This document shows positions 31,901 through 41,853 of a DNA stretch of 64,000 nucleotides, piece by piece. The DNA lies in the NCBI GenBank assembly GCA_033239005.1, contig BSQZ01000053.1, forward strand, positions 357,001 through 421,000, read 5' to 3'. Position numbers and translations under genes: made by a program. The notes under the pieces are model-generated. The model searched no databases. It saw nothing but the letters and a program-made list of their open reading frames with translations, and was not told where the DNA came from. Origin of the DNA: Lamellibrachia satsuma (lineage: Eukaryota > Annelida > Polychaeta > Sabellida > Siboglinidae). Each line of letters begins with the position of its first letter. Position 1 is the stretch's first letter.

Positions 31901-33022
31901 GCCTTGCAAGACGTTGAAAACTAGTCTGTGTTTCACTCCTTTCCTGACCACAGACAGCTTACACTGACCCAGCGATTTCTCGCGTGTTCCGTTGTATGTC
32001 ACAATGACAGTTTTCACTGGCCGCAGCATTGCTAGCGATCTGTCTCCAGTCACTTTCACGTACTCGTTACGTGGCAGCACGCAACACTCAGATCCACTGT
32101 CGATCTGGAATGGTACTGGCACGCCGCTGTCACCCAGATTCAGTGTTATCATAGCACGGCGTCTCTTCCCCACACTGAATACAGACAATGTTCCAACATT
32201 GTATTCACTGTCACAAACAGGAGCCTGTACTTGCTTCACGTACTTATGCTGCTTGCACTTACTCTGGAAGTGGTTCATCTTACCACACTTACGACATTCC
32301 TTGCCGTAGGCCGGACACTGTTTTGGTGCATGCTCGTATGAGCAAAATTTGCACTCAGTGGTTGGTTTCTTTTGTTTGTTCGCATAGTCACGTAATTGAC
32401 CGGGTCCGCCGCGTCCCTTATGTCCTTGACCTCGTCCGCTATTTGCTTTCACAGCACAGACTGCCTGCTCGCCTGACATGACATGCGTCTGTTCTGCGGT
32501 TGCCTCTGCTGCTTGTACCATCTCGTAGGCTCTTTCCAGAGTTAGATTTTTCTCTCGAAGTAGCCTCTCTCGGACCTTCGAGTCTCTCATGCCATGCACG
32601 AAACGGTCCCTGATTATCTGACTGGTTGTGATATTTGCGAAATCGCAGCTTTCTGCGGCGTGTCGTAACTCCGTCAGGTAGTGTGAACCAGTTTCACCAG
32701 CCTCTTGGTTCCTGCACTGGAACCTGTATCTTTCATATATCGTGTTCTGTCTAGGATTACAATGTTCCTCGAACTTCTTAAGCACGTCAGCTAACTTATC
32801 GTCGCTTTCCCCTTCCGCATACTGAAACGTTTCAAACACTTTAACTGCGTCCTCGCCAATGACAGACAAAAGTGTACATACTCGCTTTTTCTCAGCAGCT
32901 TCATCAATTCCAGTTGCTATCTCGAACCTAGTCCATGTTTTCCTCCAGGATTTCCATAGACTAGACGCTGACTTGTCGTTAATATTCAGGGGCTTGGGCG
33001 GAGGAATATTCGATGTCGCCAT
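28949..33022 (-). CDS. Gypsy Gag-Pol polyprotein, 1357 aa
   Basis: A single frame starts at ATG 33022, 95 bp after the primer site, with no gag/pol frameshift. Gag occupies residues 1-220. Two zinc knuckles follow: C224-C227-H231-C236 (one residue shorter than canonical) and C243-C246-H251-C256 (CX2CX4HX4C). The protease has DSG at 308-310. Reverse transcriptase spans about 450-640 with LDAKNGFWQIPL and IHDD at 599-602 in place of the usual YxDD. RNase H follows (D754, E791, D817). Integrase has a zinc-binding H969/H972/C1002/C1005 and the triad D1033, D1087, E1123 (D-x35-E). The C-terminus has two copies of SELPPSEEPVPM. All catalytic residues are present, so the protein is likely active. 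Confidence 0.97.
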   Translation of the reverse strand: MATSNIPPPKPLNINDKSASSLWKSWRKTWTRFEIATGIDEAAEKKRVCTLLSVIGEDAVKVFETFQYAEGESDDKLADVLKKFEEHCNPRQNTIYERYRFQCRNQEAGETGSHYLTELRHAAESCDFANITTSQIIRDRFVHGMRDSKVRERLLREKNLTLERAYEMVQAAEATAEQTHVMSGEQAVCAVKANSGRGQGHKGRGGPGQLRDYANKQKKPTTECKFCSYEHAPKQCPAYGKECRKCGKMNHFQSKCKQHKYVKQVQAPVCDSEYNVGTLSVFSVGKRRRAMITLNLGDSGVPVPFQIDSGSECCVLPRNEYVKVTGDRSLAMLRPVKTVIVTYNGTREKSLGQCKLSVVRKGVKHRLVFNVLQGKYTPILSLDASEGMGVLKIKDSDPMDYVYNTHEAVQAKKLTACAVKAEYPDVFQGLGRLKDSYSIEIDESVRPVVHAPRRVPVPVRDKVRKKLDELECDGVLTPVTEATDWVSSMVIVQKPSGQIRICIDPKDLNTAIRREYYPMPTIEEVSTRLKNARLFTVLDAKNGFWQIPLDEKSSMLTCFNTPFGRYRWLRMPFGINSAPEIWQRTMNQLVEGLTGTEVIHDDFLIVGCGTTDKEAEIDHDKNLRAFLDRARERNLRLNAEKMKLKITEVPYIGHLLTREGLRVDPKKVEAIEKMPEPGDAKAVQRLLGSVNYLAKFVPHLSDILEPLRRLMDKDTEWCWLHIHQEAFDRMKKALTSTPVLQYYDVKKPACIQCDASDGGLGAGLLQDGLPVVYASRALTVTERNYAQIEKELLAIVFACEKFDQYVYGREKVHVQSDHKPLEVIFRKPLVTAPKRLQRMLLRLQRYNLDVTYTRGSEMYIADTLSRAYIPGEPSVHAVALAKIDMTEGLSVSPRRLEELRAATASDCALQKLMQVTMKGWPAQKSDSDLDVRAYYNVRHELTVQNGLMFKDCRIVVPISLRKNIIATVHRSHQGIQGCIRLAKDAVYWPLMNQEITDYVSQCSVCNIHRPEQCKEPMLPHDVPGRPWAKVGADLFELQGQHYLLLVDYFSNFFELMRLSSSTRTKCVIDAMRSQFARHGVPEVVMSDNGPQFSCGEFREFAQRWDFENITSSPRYPQSNGQVERAIGTVKNLVKKAMEDGNDVQLALLNFRNTVREGFSASPAQLLFGRRCRTLLPIQRSRLIPKLAADVYRDKKIAKNAQMAQYNKSAHHLNPLVPGDAIRMKLPGQETWTLGECTKKLSKRSYVVLVQGHTYRRNRRHLRVVYENLPLPHSEPWEVSANPPPLEAGSMSRTPPRAETRMLISELPPSEEPVPMSELPPSEEPVPMQDTPPPLVDSTPVRRGTRTRKPPAYLADYQ

Positions 33023-33116
33023 TTGCTATGTTATCGTTAGCGTAACAATGTCAATGTCAATGTCAATGCGGCTACAATTTCACTTCAAACGTGAAATTTA
33101 TAAGTTCGATAATACT

Positions 33117-33127
33117 TCCTGACACCA
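33117..33127 (-). promoter_or_regulatory. Primer binding site, probably tRNA-Leu
   Basis: TGGTGTCAGGA directly follows the 5' LTR on the coding strand. It complements a tRNA 3' end TCCTGACACCA, which fits animal tRNA-Leu(CAG); the tRNA identity is from memory of tRNA sequence. Confidence 0.65.
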
Positions 33128-33292
33128 TGTCACGTTCTTAGCTACGTCAGTCAAATACCTGTACATTAGAACGCGGTAATGAAGTTCGTTTATTAGCGAT
33201 ATATCATACAGACACACACAGTCGCTGTCAGCCGACAACGCCCACAGCAGATCAACACCGAGCCAACCCAGGGAGGGCTCATTAACGTTACA
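33128..33292 (-). repeat. 5' LTR
   Basis: Identical to 28705-28869 over 165 bp. It would carry the promoter; I see no clear TATA box. Confidence 0.95.
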
Positions 33293-33470
33293 CCTGCCAA
33301 GGGAAGTAAACACATTCCACGCATAGTGGGACACATGTGATCTGAATGGTGTAGACATATACGTAGTTGATGGCCCTATATTTAACCATCTAAAGCATGA
33401 GACACTGCTACTATTGGATACGTCTGCGAAAAAGGATGTAACAGGGGTCTCAACTCCTTGTTGGGGGCGG
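33293..33470. repeat. Left segment continued after the gypsy insertion
   Basis: Matches 39846-40018. It begins with the second CCTGC of the target duplication. Confidence 0.85.
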
Positions 33471-33537
33471 TAGCGTAGCGATACAACGTCGGCCTCTCAA
33501 CCGAGAGAACCCGGGTTCGAATCCTCTCGCTGCCGAT
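33466..33537 (+). ncRNA. tRNA-derived SINE head, copy 2
   Basis: Same A-box-like and B-box layout as copy 1; nearly identical to copy 4 at 40019-40089. Confidence 0.7.
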
Positions 33538-33564
33538 TCGAAACTTTGGCAATTTCTCGTTCAC

Positions 33565-33720
33565 CCCCGTTCAATAAGAACGGGGGTATGACGACGTGTA
33601 CCTACCGGAGTATGACGACGTGTACCTACCGGAGTATGACGACTTGTACCTACCGGAGTTACGTACATGATAATGACACGTGTACGTTTAACGTGTTGTG
33701 GTGTGCATAAATTGGGGGCC
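33565..33720 (+). pseudogene. Stray piece of a three-finger exon with 24-bp repeat
   Basis: The sequence TTCAATAAGAACGGG then TATGACGACGTGTACC matches the part of the three-finger exon that encodes PF-K-G-MTTC. Three 24-bp units (33585-33656) repeat SMTTCTYR. It has no exon start or splice sites. The next 500 bp match 42838-43260, so it was duplicated together with intron sequence. Confidence 0.65.
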
Positions 33721-33759
33721 GGAATTACATTATCTCGTCAACTATTGCTAGTATTGTAG

Positions 33760-34085
33760 ACATATGTCTAAACGTTCTTGGGAGTTTCAGTTAGATGCAT
33801 TTTCAATGAAGGTATACTGGCAATATACGAGAGTCCACCTCCCTTCTCGCCGGTCTGTGGTCTTGGTGCTGCGCTCCAGGAGTTAGACCAGTGTAGAGAA
33901 TTGCATTGGTGGCCATGTTGACGTTTGGTCTGATTATACGAAAACGTGACCATCTAAAATTCTCAAAAATTTTCACAGCAACTGCCATCATCTCGTTTTT
34001 GTCAAAATCACATACCTCCAGCTCTTTTAAAACACCCCGACGTGCGATGCCCATCAGTTTTGACAAAATAGCCCTCTATTCAAGC
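33760..34085. repeat. Family X copy, partial
   Basis: Contains GGGAGTTTCAGTTAGATGC and GGTGGCCATGTTGACGTTTG; pairs with 42945-43265. Confidence 0.7.
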
Positions 34086-34505
34086 GTCTCAGGTAGGAGC
34101 CATCACCATCGGAGACAGAGGTGTGAACACCACTGGGGTTTTCTGCCCACAAAGTTAAGTCTCAGGTAGGAGTCATCACCAGCGGAGAAAGAGGTGTGAA
34201 CACCACTGGGGTTTTCTGCCCACAAAGGTAAGTCTCAGGTAGGAGCCATCACCAGCCGAGAAAGAGGTGTGAACACCACTGGGGTTTTCTGCCCATAAAG
34301 GTAAGTCTCAGGTAGGAGCCACCACTAGCGGACACAGACGTGTGACCACCACTGGGGTTTTCTGCCCACAAAGGTAAGTCTCAGGTAGGAGCCATCACCA
34401 TCGGAGACAGAGGTGTGAACACCACTGGGGTTTTCTGCCCACAAAGACAAGTCTCAGGTAAGAGCCATCACCAGCGGAGAAAGAGGTATGAACACCACTG
34501 GGGTT
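34085..34505 (+). repeat. 73-bp minisatellite, right segment
   Basis: About six units of the same transposase-derived repeat as 23205-23640. Here the upstream DNA-binding and VDETG coding part is missing. Confidence 0.8.
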
Positions 34506-34925
34506 GAAGCAGACACTGCAACCCCTCCTCAATCTACAGTTGGCCTTCATATACAAGATGAATCTCGTTTACTGGTTGACCCCAGTATACCCGAACCGCA
34601 CCCTGTAACAAAACGTCATGTCATGCCCGTGTGCGGGTTAGTGCGATATGTGAAGCGTGCTCTCAGATTAAAGCGCCATCTCGGGCATGTGTTACTGAGT
34701 CACTGAGATCTTTCCACTCCCAGTTAAAGAGGCAAAGTTGGTGAAAAGGCAGACAAAATCTAGCAAGCCACAAAATTGTGACATAGAGTCCTTGTAAGGC
34801 AACTTTGCCTTTGGCTAAAGAAAAAGCAACTAAGAAAATCAACCAATCAACATTCAGAATGACAGTAGTGATGCTTGGTAATGTTTCACGTGCGAGGAAA
34901 GTGTTAAAGAAGACACGATTGACTG
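34505..34925 (+). pseudogene. pogo-type transposase C-terminal remnant, right segment
   Basis: Matches 24075-24485 of the left copy. It contains the region after the catalytic core and the start of a PHD finger (CEESVKEDTIDCQVC) with an in-frame stop before the first Cys, as on the left. Confidence 0.7.
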
Positions 34926-36015
34926 TCAGGTTTGCCTCAGGTGGGCACACAGTACATGTCAGGTTACCTCAGGTGGGCACATATTGTATGTCAGGTTACC
35001 TCAGGTGGGCACACTGTGTATGCCAGGTTTGCCTCAGGTGGGCACACAGTGTATGTCAGGTTAGCTCAGGTGGGCACACAGTGTATGTCAGGTTTGCCTC
35101 AGGTGGGCACACAGTGTATGCCAGGTTACCTCAGGTGGGCACACAGTGTATGCCAGGTTTGCCTCAGGTGGGTACACAGTGTATGCCAAGTTTGCCTCAG
35201 GTGGGCACACAGTGTATGTCAGGTTACCTCAGATGGGCACACAGTGTAAGTCAGGTTACCTCAGGTGGGCACACAGTGTATGCCAGGTTACCTCAGGTGG
35301 TCGCAAAGTGCATGTCAGGTTACATCAGGTGGGCACACAGTGTATGTCAGGTTTGCCTCAGGTGGGCACACAGTGTATGTCAGGTTACCTCACGTGGGCA
35401 CACAGTGTATGCCAGGTTTGCCTCAGGTGGGCACACAGTGTATGTCAGGTTAGCTCAGGTGGGCACACAGTGTATGTCAGGTTTGCCTCAGGTGGGCAAA
35501 CAGTGTATGCCATTTTACCTCAGGTGGGCAGACTGTGTATGTCAGTTTACCTTAGGTGGGCACACAGTGTATGCCAGATTACCTCAGGTGGTCGCACAGT
35601 GCATGTCAGGTTACATCAGGTGGGCACACAGTGTATGTCAGGTTTGCCTCAGGTGGGCACACAGTATATGTCAGGTTACCTCACGTGGGCACACAGTGTA
35701 TGCCAGGTTTGCCTCAGGTGGGCACACAGTGTATGTCAGGTTAGCTCAGGTGGGCACACAGTGTACGCCAGGTTTGCCTCAGGTGGGCACACAGTGTGTG
35801 TCAGGTTACCTCAGGTGGGCACACAGTGTATGCCATGTTACCTCAGGTGGGCACATAGTGTATGCCAGGTTACCTCAGGTGGGCACACAGTGTATGTCAG
35901 GTTACCTCAGGTGGCCGCACAGTGCATGTCAGGTTACCTCAGGTGGGCACACAGTGCATGCGCCAGTGTGGGCTATGAGATGGAATACGTATGCGAATTA
36001 TGTAAGATTTAGATA
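34868..36015 (+). repeat. PHD-derived 32-bp array 3
   Basis: About 32 units expanded inside the PHD copy that is single on the left (24435-24569). It ends with the last half EMEYVCELCKI. An open frame of 404 codons (34805-36019) spans it and another of 288 codons overlaps it in a different frame. Confidence 0.9.
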
Positions 36016-36109
36016 TTAATCATCGTGTTTCGTTCATCTATAACGAATAGGTAAACATTAGTTTTGTGCTTAGTAATGTCAGGGTACCTTTACCAGTACT
36101 GATGCCTGG

Positions 36110-36625
36110 TACTGTTACATGTGCGAGGAAAGCTTAAAAAAGACATGATCTAGTGTCAGGTTAGCTCAGGTGGGCACACAGTGTATGTCAGGTTACCTCA
36201 GGTGGGTATACAGTGTATGTCAGGTTATCTCAGGTGGGCACACAGTGTGTGTCAGGTTACCTGAGGTGGGCGAACAGTGCATGTCAGGTTACCTGAGGTG
36301 GGCGCACAGTGCATGACAGGTTACCTCAGGTGGGCACACAATGTATGTCAGGTTACCTCAGGTGGGTACACAGTGTATGTCAGGTTATTTCAGGTGGGCA
36401 CACAGTGTATGTCAGGTTACCTGAGGTGGGCGCACAGTTCATGTCAGGTTACCTGAGGTGGGCGCACAGTGCATGTCAGGTTACCTGAGGTGGGCACACA
36501 GTGCATGTCAGATTACCTCAGGTGGGCACACAGTGCATGTCAGGTTACCTCAGGTGGGCACACACTGCATGTGCCGGTGTGGGCTATGAGATGGAATACG
36601 TATGCGAGTTATGTAAGATTTAGAT
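36110..36625 (+). repeat. PHD-derived 32-bp array 4
   Basis: About 13 units between a WYCYMCEES start and an EYVCELC end; several units have CTGAGG, giving a stop in one frame. Confidence 0.85.
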
Positions 36626-36714
36626 ATTAATGATCGTGTTTCGTTCATCTATAACGAATATGTAAACATTAGTTTTGTGCTGAGTAATGTCAGAGTACCT
36701 TTACCAGTACTGAT

Positions 36715-36985
36715 GCCGGGTACTGTTACATGTGCGAGGAAAGCTTAAAAGAAGACATGATCTAGTGTCAGGTTACCTCAGGTGGGCACACAGTGTATGC
36801 CATGTTACCTCAGGTGGGCACATAGTGTATGCCAGGTTACCTCAGGTGGGCACACAGTGTATGTCAGGTTACCTCAGGTGGCCGCACAGTGCATGTCAGG
36901 TTACCTCAGGTGGGCACACAGTGCATGCGCCGGTGTGGGCTATGAGATGGAATACGTATGCGAATTATGTAAGATTTAGATATTA
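36715..36985 (+). repeat. PHD-derived 32-bp array 5
   Basis: The shortest array, about five units, with both PHD halves present. Confidence 0.85.
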
Positions 36986-37074
36986 ATCATCGTGTTTCGT
37001 TCATCTATAACGAATAGGTAAACATTAGTTTTGTGCTGAGTAATGTCAGGGTACCTTTACCAGTACTGTTGCCT

Positions 37075-37495
37075 GGTACTGTTACATGTGTGAGGAAAGC
37101 TTAAAAGAAGACATGATATAGTGTCAGGTTAGCTCAGGTGGGCACACAGTGTATGTCAGGTTATCTCAGGTGGGCACACAGTGTATGTCGTGTTACCTCA
37201 GGTGTTCACACAATGTATGTCAGGTTACCTCAGGTGGGTACACAGTGTATGTCAGGTTATCTCAGGTGGGCACAAAGTGCATGTCAGGTTACCTGAGGTG
37301 GGCGCACAGTACATGTCAGGTTACCTGAGGTGGGCGCACAGTGCATGTCAGGTTACCTGAGGTGGGCACACAGTGCATGTCAGAGTACCTCAGGTGGGCA
37401 CACAGTGCATGTCAGGTTACCTCAGGTGGGCACACACTGCATGTGCCGGTGTGGGCTATGAGATGGAATACGTATGCAAATTATGTAAGATTTAG
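37075..37495 (+). repeat. PHD-derived 32-bp array 6
   Basis: About ten units, both PHD halves present (last half reads YVCKLCK). Confidence 0.85.
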
Positions 37496-37594
37496 ATATT
37501 AATCATCGTGTTTCGTTCATCTATAACGAATAGGTAAACATTAGTTTTGTGCTGAGTAATGTCAGGGTACCTTTACCAGTACTGTTGCCTGGTA

Positions 37595-37940
37595 CTGTTA
37601 CATGTGTGAGGAAAGCTTAAAAGAAGACATGATATAGTGTCAGGTTAGCTCAGGTGGGCACACAGTGTATGTCAGGTTACCTCAGGTGGGTACACAGTGT
37701 ATGTCATGGTACCTCAGGTGGGCACACAGTGTATGTCAGGTTATCTCAGGTGGGCACACAGTATATGTCATGTTACCTCATGTGTTCACACAATGTATGT
37801 CAGGTTACCTCAGGTGGGCACACAGTGTATGTCAGGTTATCTTAGGTGGGCACACAGTGTATGTCAGGTTACCTCAGGTGGGCACACAGTGTATGCCAGG
37901 TTACCTCAGGTGGGCACATAGTGTATGTCAGGTTACCGTT
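37595..37940 (+). repeat. PHD-derived 32-bp array 7
   Basis: About nine units; ends at GTTCTGTGAGTCCACG like array 2, without the CELC half. Confidence 0.85.
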
Positions 37941-40018
37941 CTGTGAGTCCACGAAAGGTTGCACATTCACCCCTTGTGTGATCTTTGACCTCCCCTGGCA
38001 TAGTCACCAGGTAGACTGGACCTACAGCTTTTAGTGACTAATCGGAAAGATACAGGTAGTGTGAGGAGATCGAATTTGTCCACCTTTCGAAACGACAGCA
38101 GGTGGATTTGAACTGCGGTCCCCTCGAACCCCTAAACCCATTCCACGCATAGTGGTACGAAAAGGAAGGGATGTAGCAGGGGTCTCAACCCCTTGTTGGG
38201 GGGTAGCGATCACAACGTCGACATCTGAATCGAGCGAACCCGGTTTCGAATCCTCTCGCTGCCAATTCGAAACTTTGCCAATTTCGTTCACTCCACGTAG
38301 CCACAGTTCACTCAGCTGTATAAATGAGAGGCTACAGACAGAGGTAAATATATGAAGGAATATGTGTGTGCATGCGAGCGTGTGTGTGCGTGCGTGCCTG
38401 TGCGCACGTGCGAGCGTGTGTGATATGTGACACATACGTAGTGAATACATCAATACATGTCTTATATTATGGTATGTTATAGTTTACGTGGGTTCTGTAG
38501 TTCTGCTTTTTGTAATAATGCTTCCAGACACACCCTACTCGTGTGGGTGTGGTCTGATTGTGCGTCATAGAAAATGTGGGAAAGCATAGTGGTCTTTGAC
38601 ATAGGTGTGTTGCCTAGCAGGAAGACAAGTCTATGACACCGACAACGCAACAGATATCATCTCCGTCAATTTAAAAAGAGCAGTGGCGTGTTGGGGGGGG
38701 GCATGACCCTCTTTAGCTTGCATTTGCGATTGTTTTTGTATGTAACCTAGTAGCATGGCAAACTAATGGGTGACTAAACTTGCCCCCTTTGGGTGACTAA
38801 ACTTGCCCCTTTGGCCTCCCTCTTTAAGGACATCTTGGAAAATGGCACAATGTTGCATATAACTTGTGGAATGACTCTCCAGTCCACGGAAAAGTATGTA
38901 TATTTCAATCCGCTCAACTTGAATAGGGTATATTTTGACATGTCTAAAACGTGATTGGGAGTTTCAGTTAGATACATGTTCAATGATGCTATACTGGCAA
39001 TACACGCGTGCCCCCCTCCGCCGGTCTGCGGTCTTGGTGCAGCGCTCCAGTGCGCTCGTGTTTATTGTGAATACGAGTTCACGACTCGACTCGTAAATGG
39101 CGTTCGACACACCGCACAAGTCGTAGGTGATTTATGATTCGACGGGTGTGCCCAGTGTACCGCAACAGCAAACTAGGTCACTGCGCTCTAGGGCACAGAC
39201 CACAGTGCATTTCCCATTGGTGGCCATGTTAACGTTTTGTCTGGTTATAAGAAAACAATCACCAAATATTATGAAAAAATTCACAGCCACCGCCTCCATG
39301 GCATCGGTATTCTTAACACTTTTCATCAAAATCACACACATCACATCACAAATCACACACCAGTTCTTTTAATCATGTTGCAAACGCGCCTACCCTAAAA
39401 CAAATTGGCAGTTTTTGTTAAATATTAATGCGCCTATACCGGTGTTTCGGGAATGTCACCACCAAAATACGTCCGCGTCTTCGAATCCGCTTTATAGTGC
39501 AACGTCTCACAACCAAAGGTGTTACATTTCGAACGTTCCGACCTTGCTGGCTAAATACAGTTGCTTCTTGGCAAATACAATCACTGAAATCGGATAAGTT
39601 GCGTATTTTCAGGCATTACATTCTTTAACACTTCTGGTAGTCTAACTGTGGCCTGACCTCTCTAGTGAGTTCACGGTTTACCCACCGTCGTTAGCCTGAT
39701 CCGATTGCAACTCGTGCATATCTGAAAAAGGGTACCGCATTTTTTTATTGTAAAAGGAAAATCTTGTTGCATCGTTCTCATATTTAAATATATAAATACG
39801 TCTGAATACGACTGAACACCGGTCAACTCAACCTCGGGTAATGTGCCTGCCAAGGGAAGTAAACACATTCCACGCATAGTGGGACACATGTGATCTGAAT
39901 GGTGTAGACATATACGTAGTTGATGGCCCTATATTTAACCATCTAAAGCATGAGACACTGCTACTATTGGATATGTCTGCGAAAAAGGATGTAACAGGGG
40001 TCTCAACTCCTTGTTGGG
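37941..40018. repeat. Right copy of the SINE/family X segment with empty gypsy site
   Basis: Matches 26711-28704 plus 33293-33470. CCTGC at 39846-39850 is the unoccupied target of the gypsy element. Confidence 0.85.
38198..38264 (+). ncRNA. tRNA-derived SINE head, copy 3 (decayed)
   Basis: The A-box side has lost about ten bases and the B box reads GGTTTCGAATCC. Confidence 0.55.
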
Positions 40019-40089
40019 GGCGGTAGCGTAGCGATACAACGTCGGCCTCTCAACCGAGAGAACCCGGGTTCGAATCCTCTCGCTGCCGA
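40019..40089 (+). ncRNA. tRNA-derived SINE head, copy 4
   Basis: A-box-like and perfect B box; directly followed by a long TA microsatellite. Confidence 0.7.
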
Positions 40090-40102
40090 AACAGTTCATT
40101 CA

Positions 40103-40389
<287 letters not shown>

Positions 40390-40507
40390 GAATCAGTACC
40401 TGGTTAAATATACAGACAGAGGTAGATATATGAACGAATACTCTTCACGCAATAATTGCAGCATGACTGAATGCTTCCCAGAGAAATCGAGATGGTGTCG
40501 GAATGAA

Positions 40508-40628
40508 CAGGTCTACCATGTGGTGAAGTGTAAAGTAACAGGTCTACCATGTGGTGAAGTGTAAAGTAACAGGTCTACCATGTGGTGAAGTGTAAAGTAA
40601 CAGGTCTACCATGTGGTGAAGTGTAAAA
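40508..40628. repeat. 31-bp tandem repeat, four units
   Basis: Units contain CAGGTCTACCATGTGGTGAA; identical in the first three. Confidence 0.9.
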
Positions 40629-40629
40629 G

Positions 40630-41798
40630 CGTTTTTAAAAAGTGGATACTGACTGGAGACTGGATACTGCTATATAAGAACCAACCTTTACCTCCCATTT
40701 CCCACCCGTTTTGGAGGTCAACCTCCCACCTTCCACCTGTTTATGGGTCCAATCTCCCACCTCCCACATATTTTGGAGTATCACCTCCCACCAATATCCA
40801 AGGGCAATTTCCAACCTCTCACTTCCTGCCTCGTCTCCTAAAAAATTTAAGTAGATATATAGACTGCGAAGCTTTATTATCGTCAGAAGTTTCGACGACA
40901 TTTCTTGGGTGTGTGGGTCGTTGACACAATGGGTGTTGATGATAAGTGTGTGTGCAGGTGACTTCGCGCGCGCGTGCGTGCGTGTGTGTGTGTTGTGCGT
41001 GCCCATGTTTGTTTGTGTGTGTGTTTGTGTGTGTGTGCGTGCGTGCTTGCTTGCGTGCGTGCGTGATATGTGATACATACGTAGTGCATACATCAATACA
41101 TGTCTTATGTATTGGTGGTCATGTTATAGTTTACGTGGGCTGTGTGGTTCTGAGTGTCCACGAATGCATGCGTGTGTGCAATAATGCCTTCCAGACACAC
41201 CCTACTCGTGTGGATGCGGTCTGACTGTGCGTCATAGAAAATGTGGGAAAGATCCATCAGTGACATCACCCATCCATGTCGGTTGGTTAAGTAGCTTCAA
41301 AAGAGTTGCGCACACAATGACACGCTATGCATAGTGGTCTTAATTGACATAGTTGTGTTGCCTAGCAGTCACCCGTGGGAGACAAGTGTATGACATTGAC
41401 ACTCGGGGGTAATAAAAAAACCGATAATGGCCAAATAACCGCCGTGTTGCTACGCTAGCGGAAAGTAACATTTATCATCACTTAGCAACTCTACTGTGGT
41501 ACCTTACATTAGATATGTCATACAAAAACATTAAATATATCCACTTTGTCGAGAAAGATATTTTATTAAGACCTCATATTGGACATACATTTTATCTGAA
41601 CAATGGCGGATGAATCGCAGACCTTTAGTTAGCAGTGCGATTCGTTGAAGCGTTATTTTGGTGACTCACATTTTCGTTGTCTGTCGTATTCGACTGCGTA
41701 GATATTCAGTTATCTACGGCAAACTTCGAGGTACAAGACGCAGTTAAGTTTGTTCTCTCGTTTGAAATTGTTCAACAACAGCTAGCCAAGCAACCACC
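40630..41798. other. Upstream region of the plus-strand three-finger gene
   Basis: Contains a CCACCTCCCA-rich stretch (40680-40830), a GT/GC microsatellite (40963-41065) and presumed promoter and 5' UTR (41600-41798). No TATA box is evident. The start context is CAACCACCATGC. Confidence 0.4.
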
Positions 41799-41853
41799 AT
41801 GCAGCTGTCCGTAGCGTGTGTTCTCTTGTGTGTTGCCGCTCTTATAAAAACAG
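41799..41853 (+). CDS. Exon 1: signal peptide
   Basis: ATG at 41799 with donor ACAG|GTACGT. The hydrophobic core LSVACVLLCVAAL makes a good signal peptide. Confidence 0.8.

Larger units (their letters stand above)
28705..33292 (-). mobile_element. Complete Ty3/gypsy LTR retrotransposon, 4588 bp
   Basis: Both 165-bp LTRs are present and identical by eye, and the single gag-pol frame is intact. A 5-bp target duplication, CCTGC, flanks it (28700-28704 and 33293-33297). The uninterrupted target is at 39846-39850 in the paralogous segment, which confirms the ends exactly. There is no envelope-like frame. Primer site and polypurine tract are in place, so the element was probably competent when it inserted, not long ago. 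Confidence 0.95.
22854..40090. repeat. Tandem segmental duplication, left (about 23.2-33.55 kb) and right (34.08-40.09 kb)
   Basis: Both copies run 73-bp minisatellite, transposase tail, PHD arrays, spacer, SINE, family X and a second SINE in the same order. They differ in array number and length, and in the gypsy insertion found only on the left. The transposase front half survives only on the left. Confidence 0.8.

Noticed and set aside
28975..32481. Plus-strand open frames across 29-32.5 kb
   Set aside because: They are shadows of the intact gypsy polyprotein on the minus strand.
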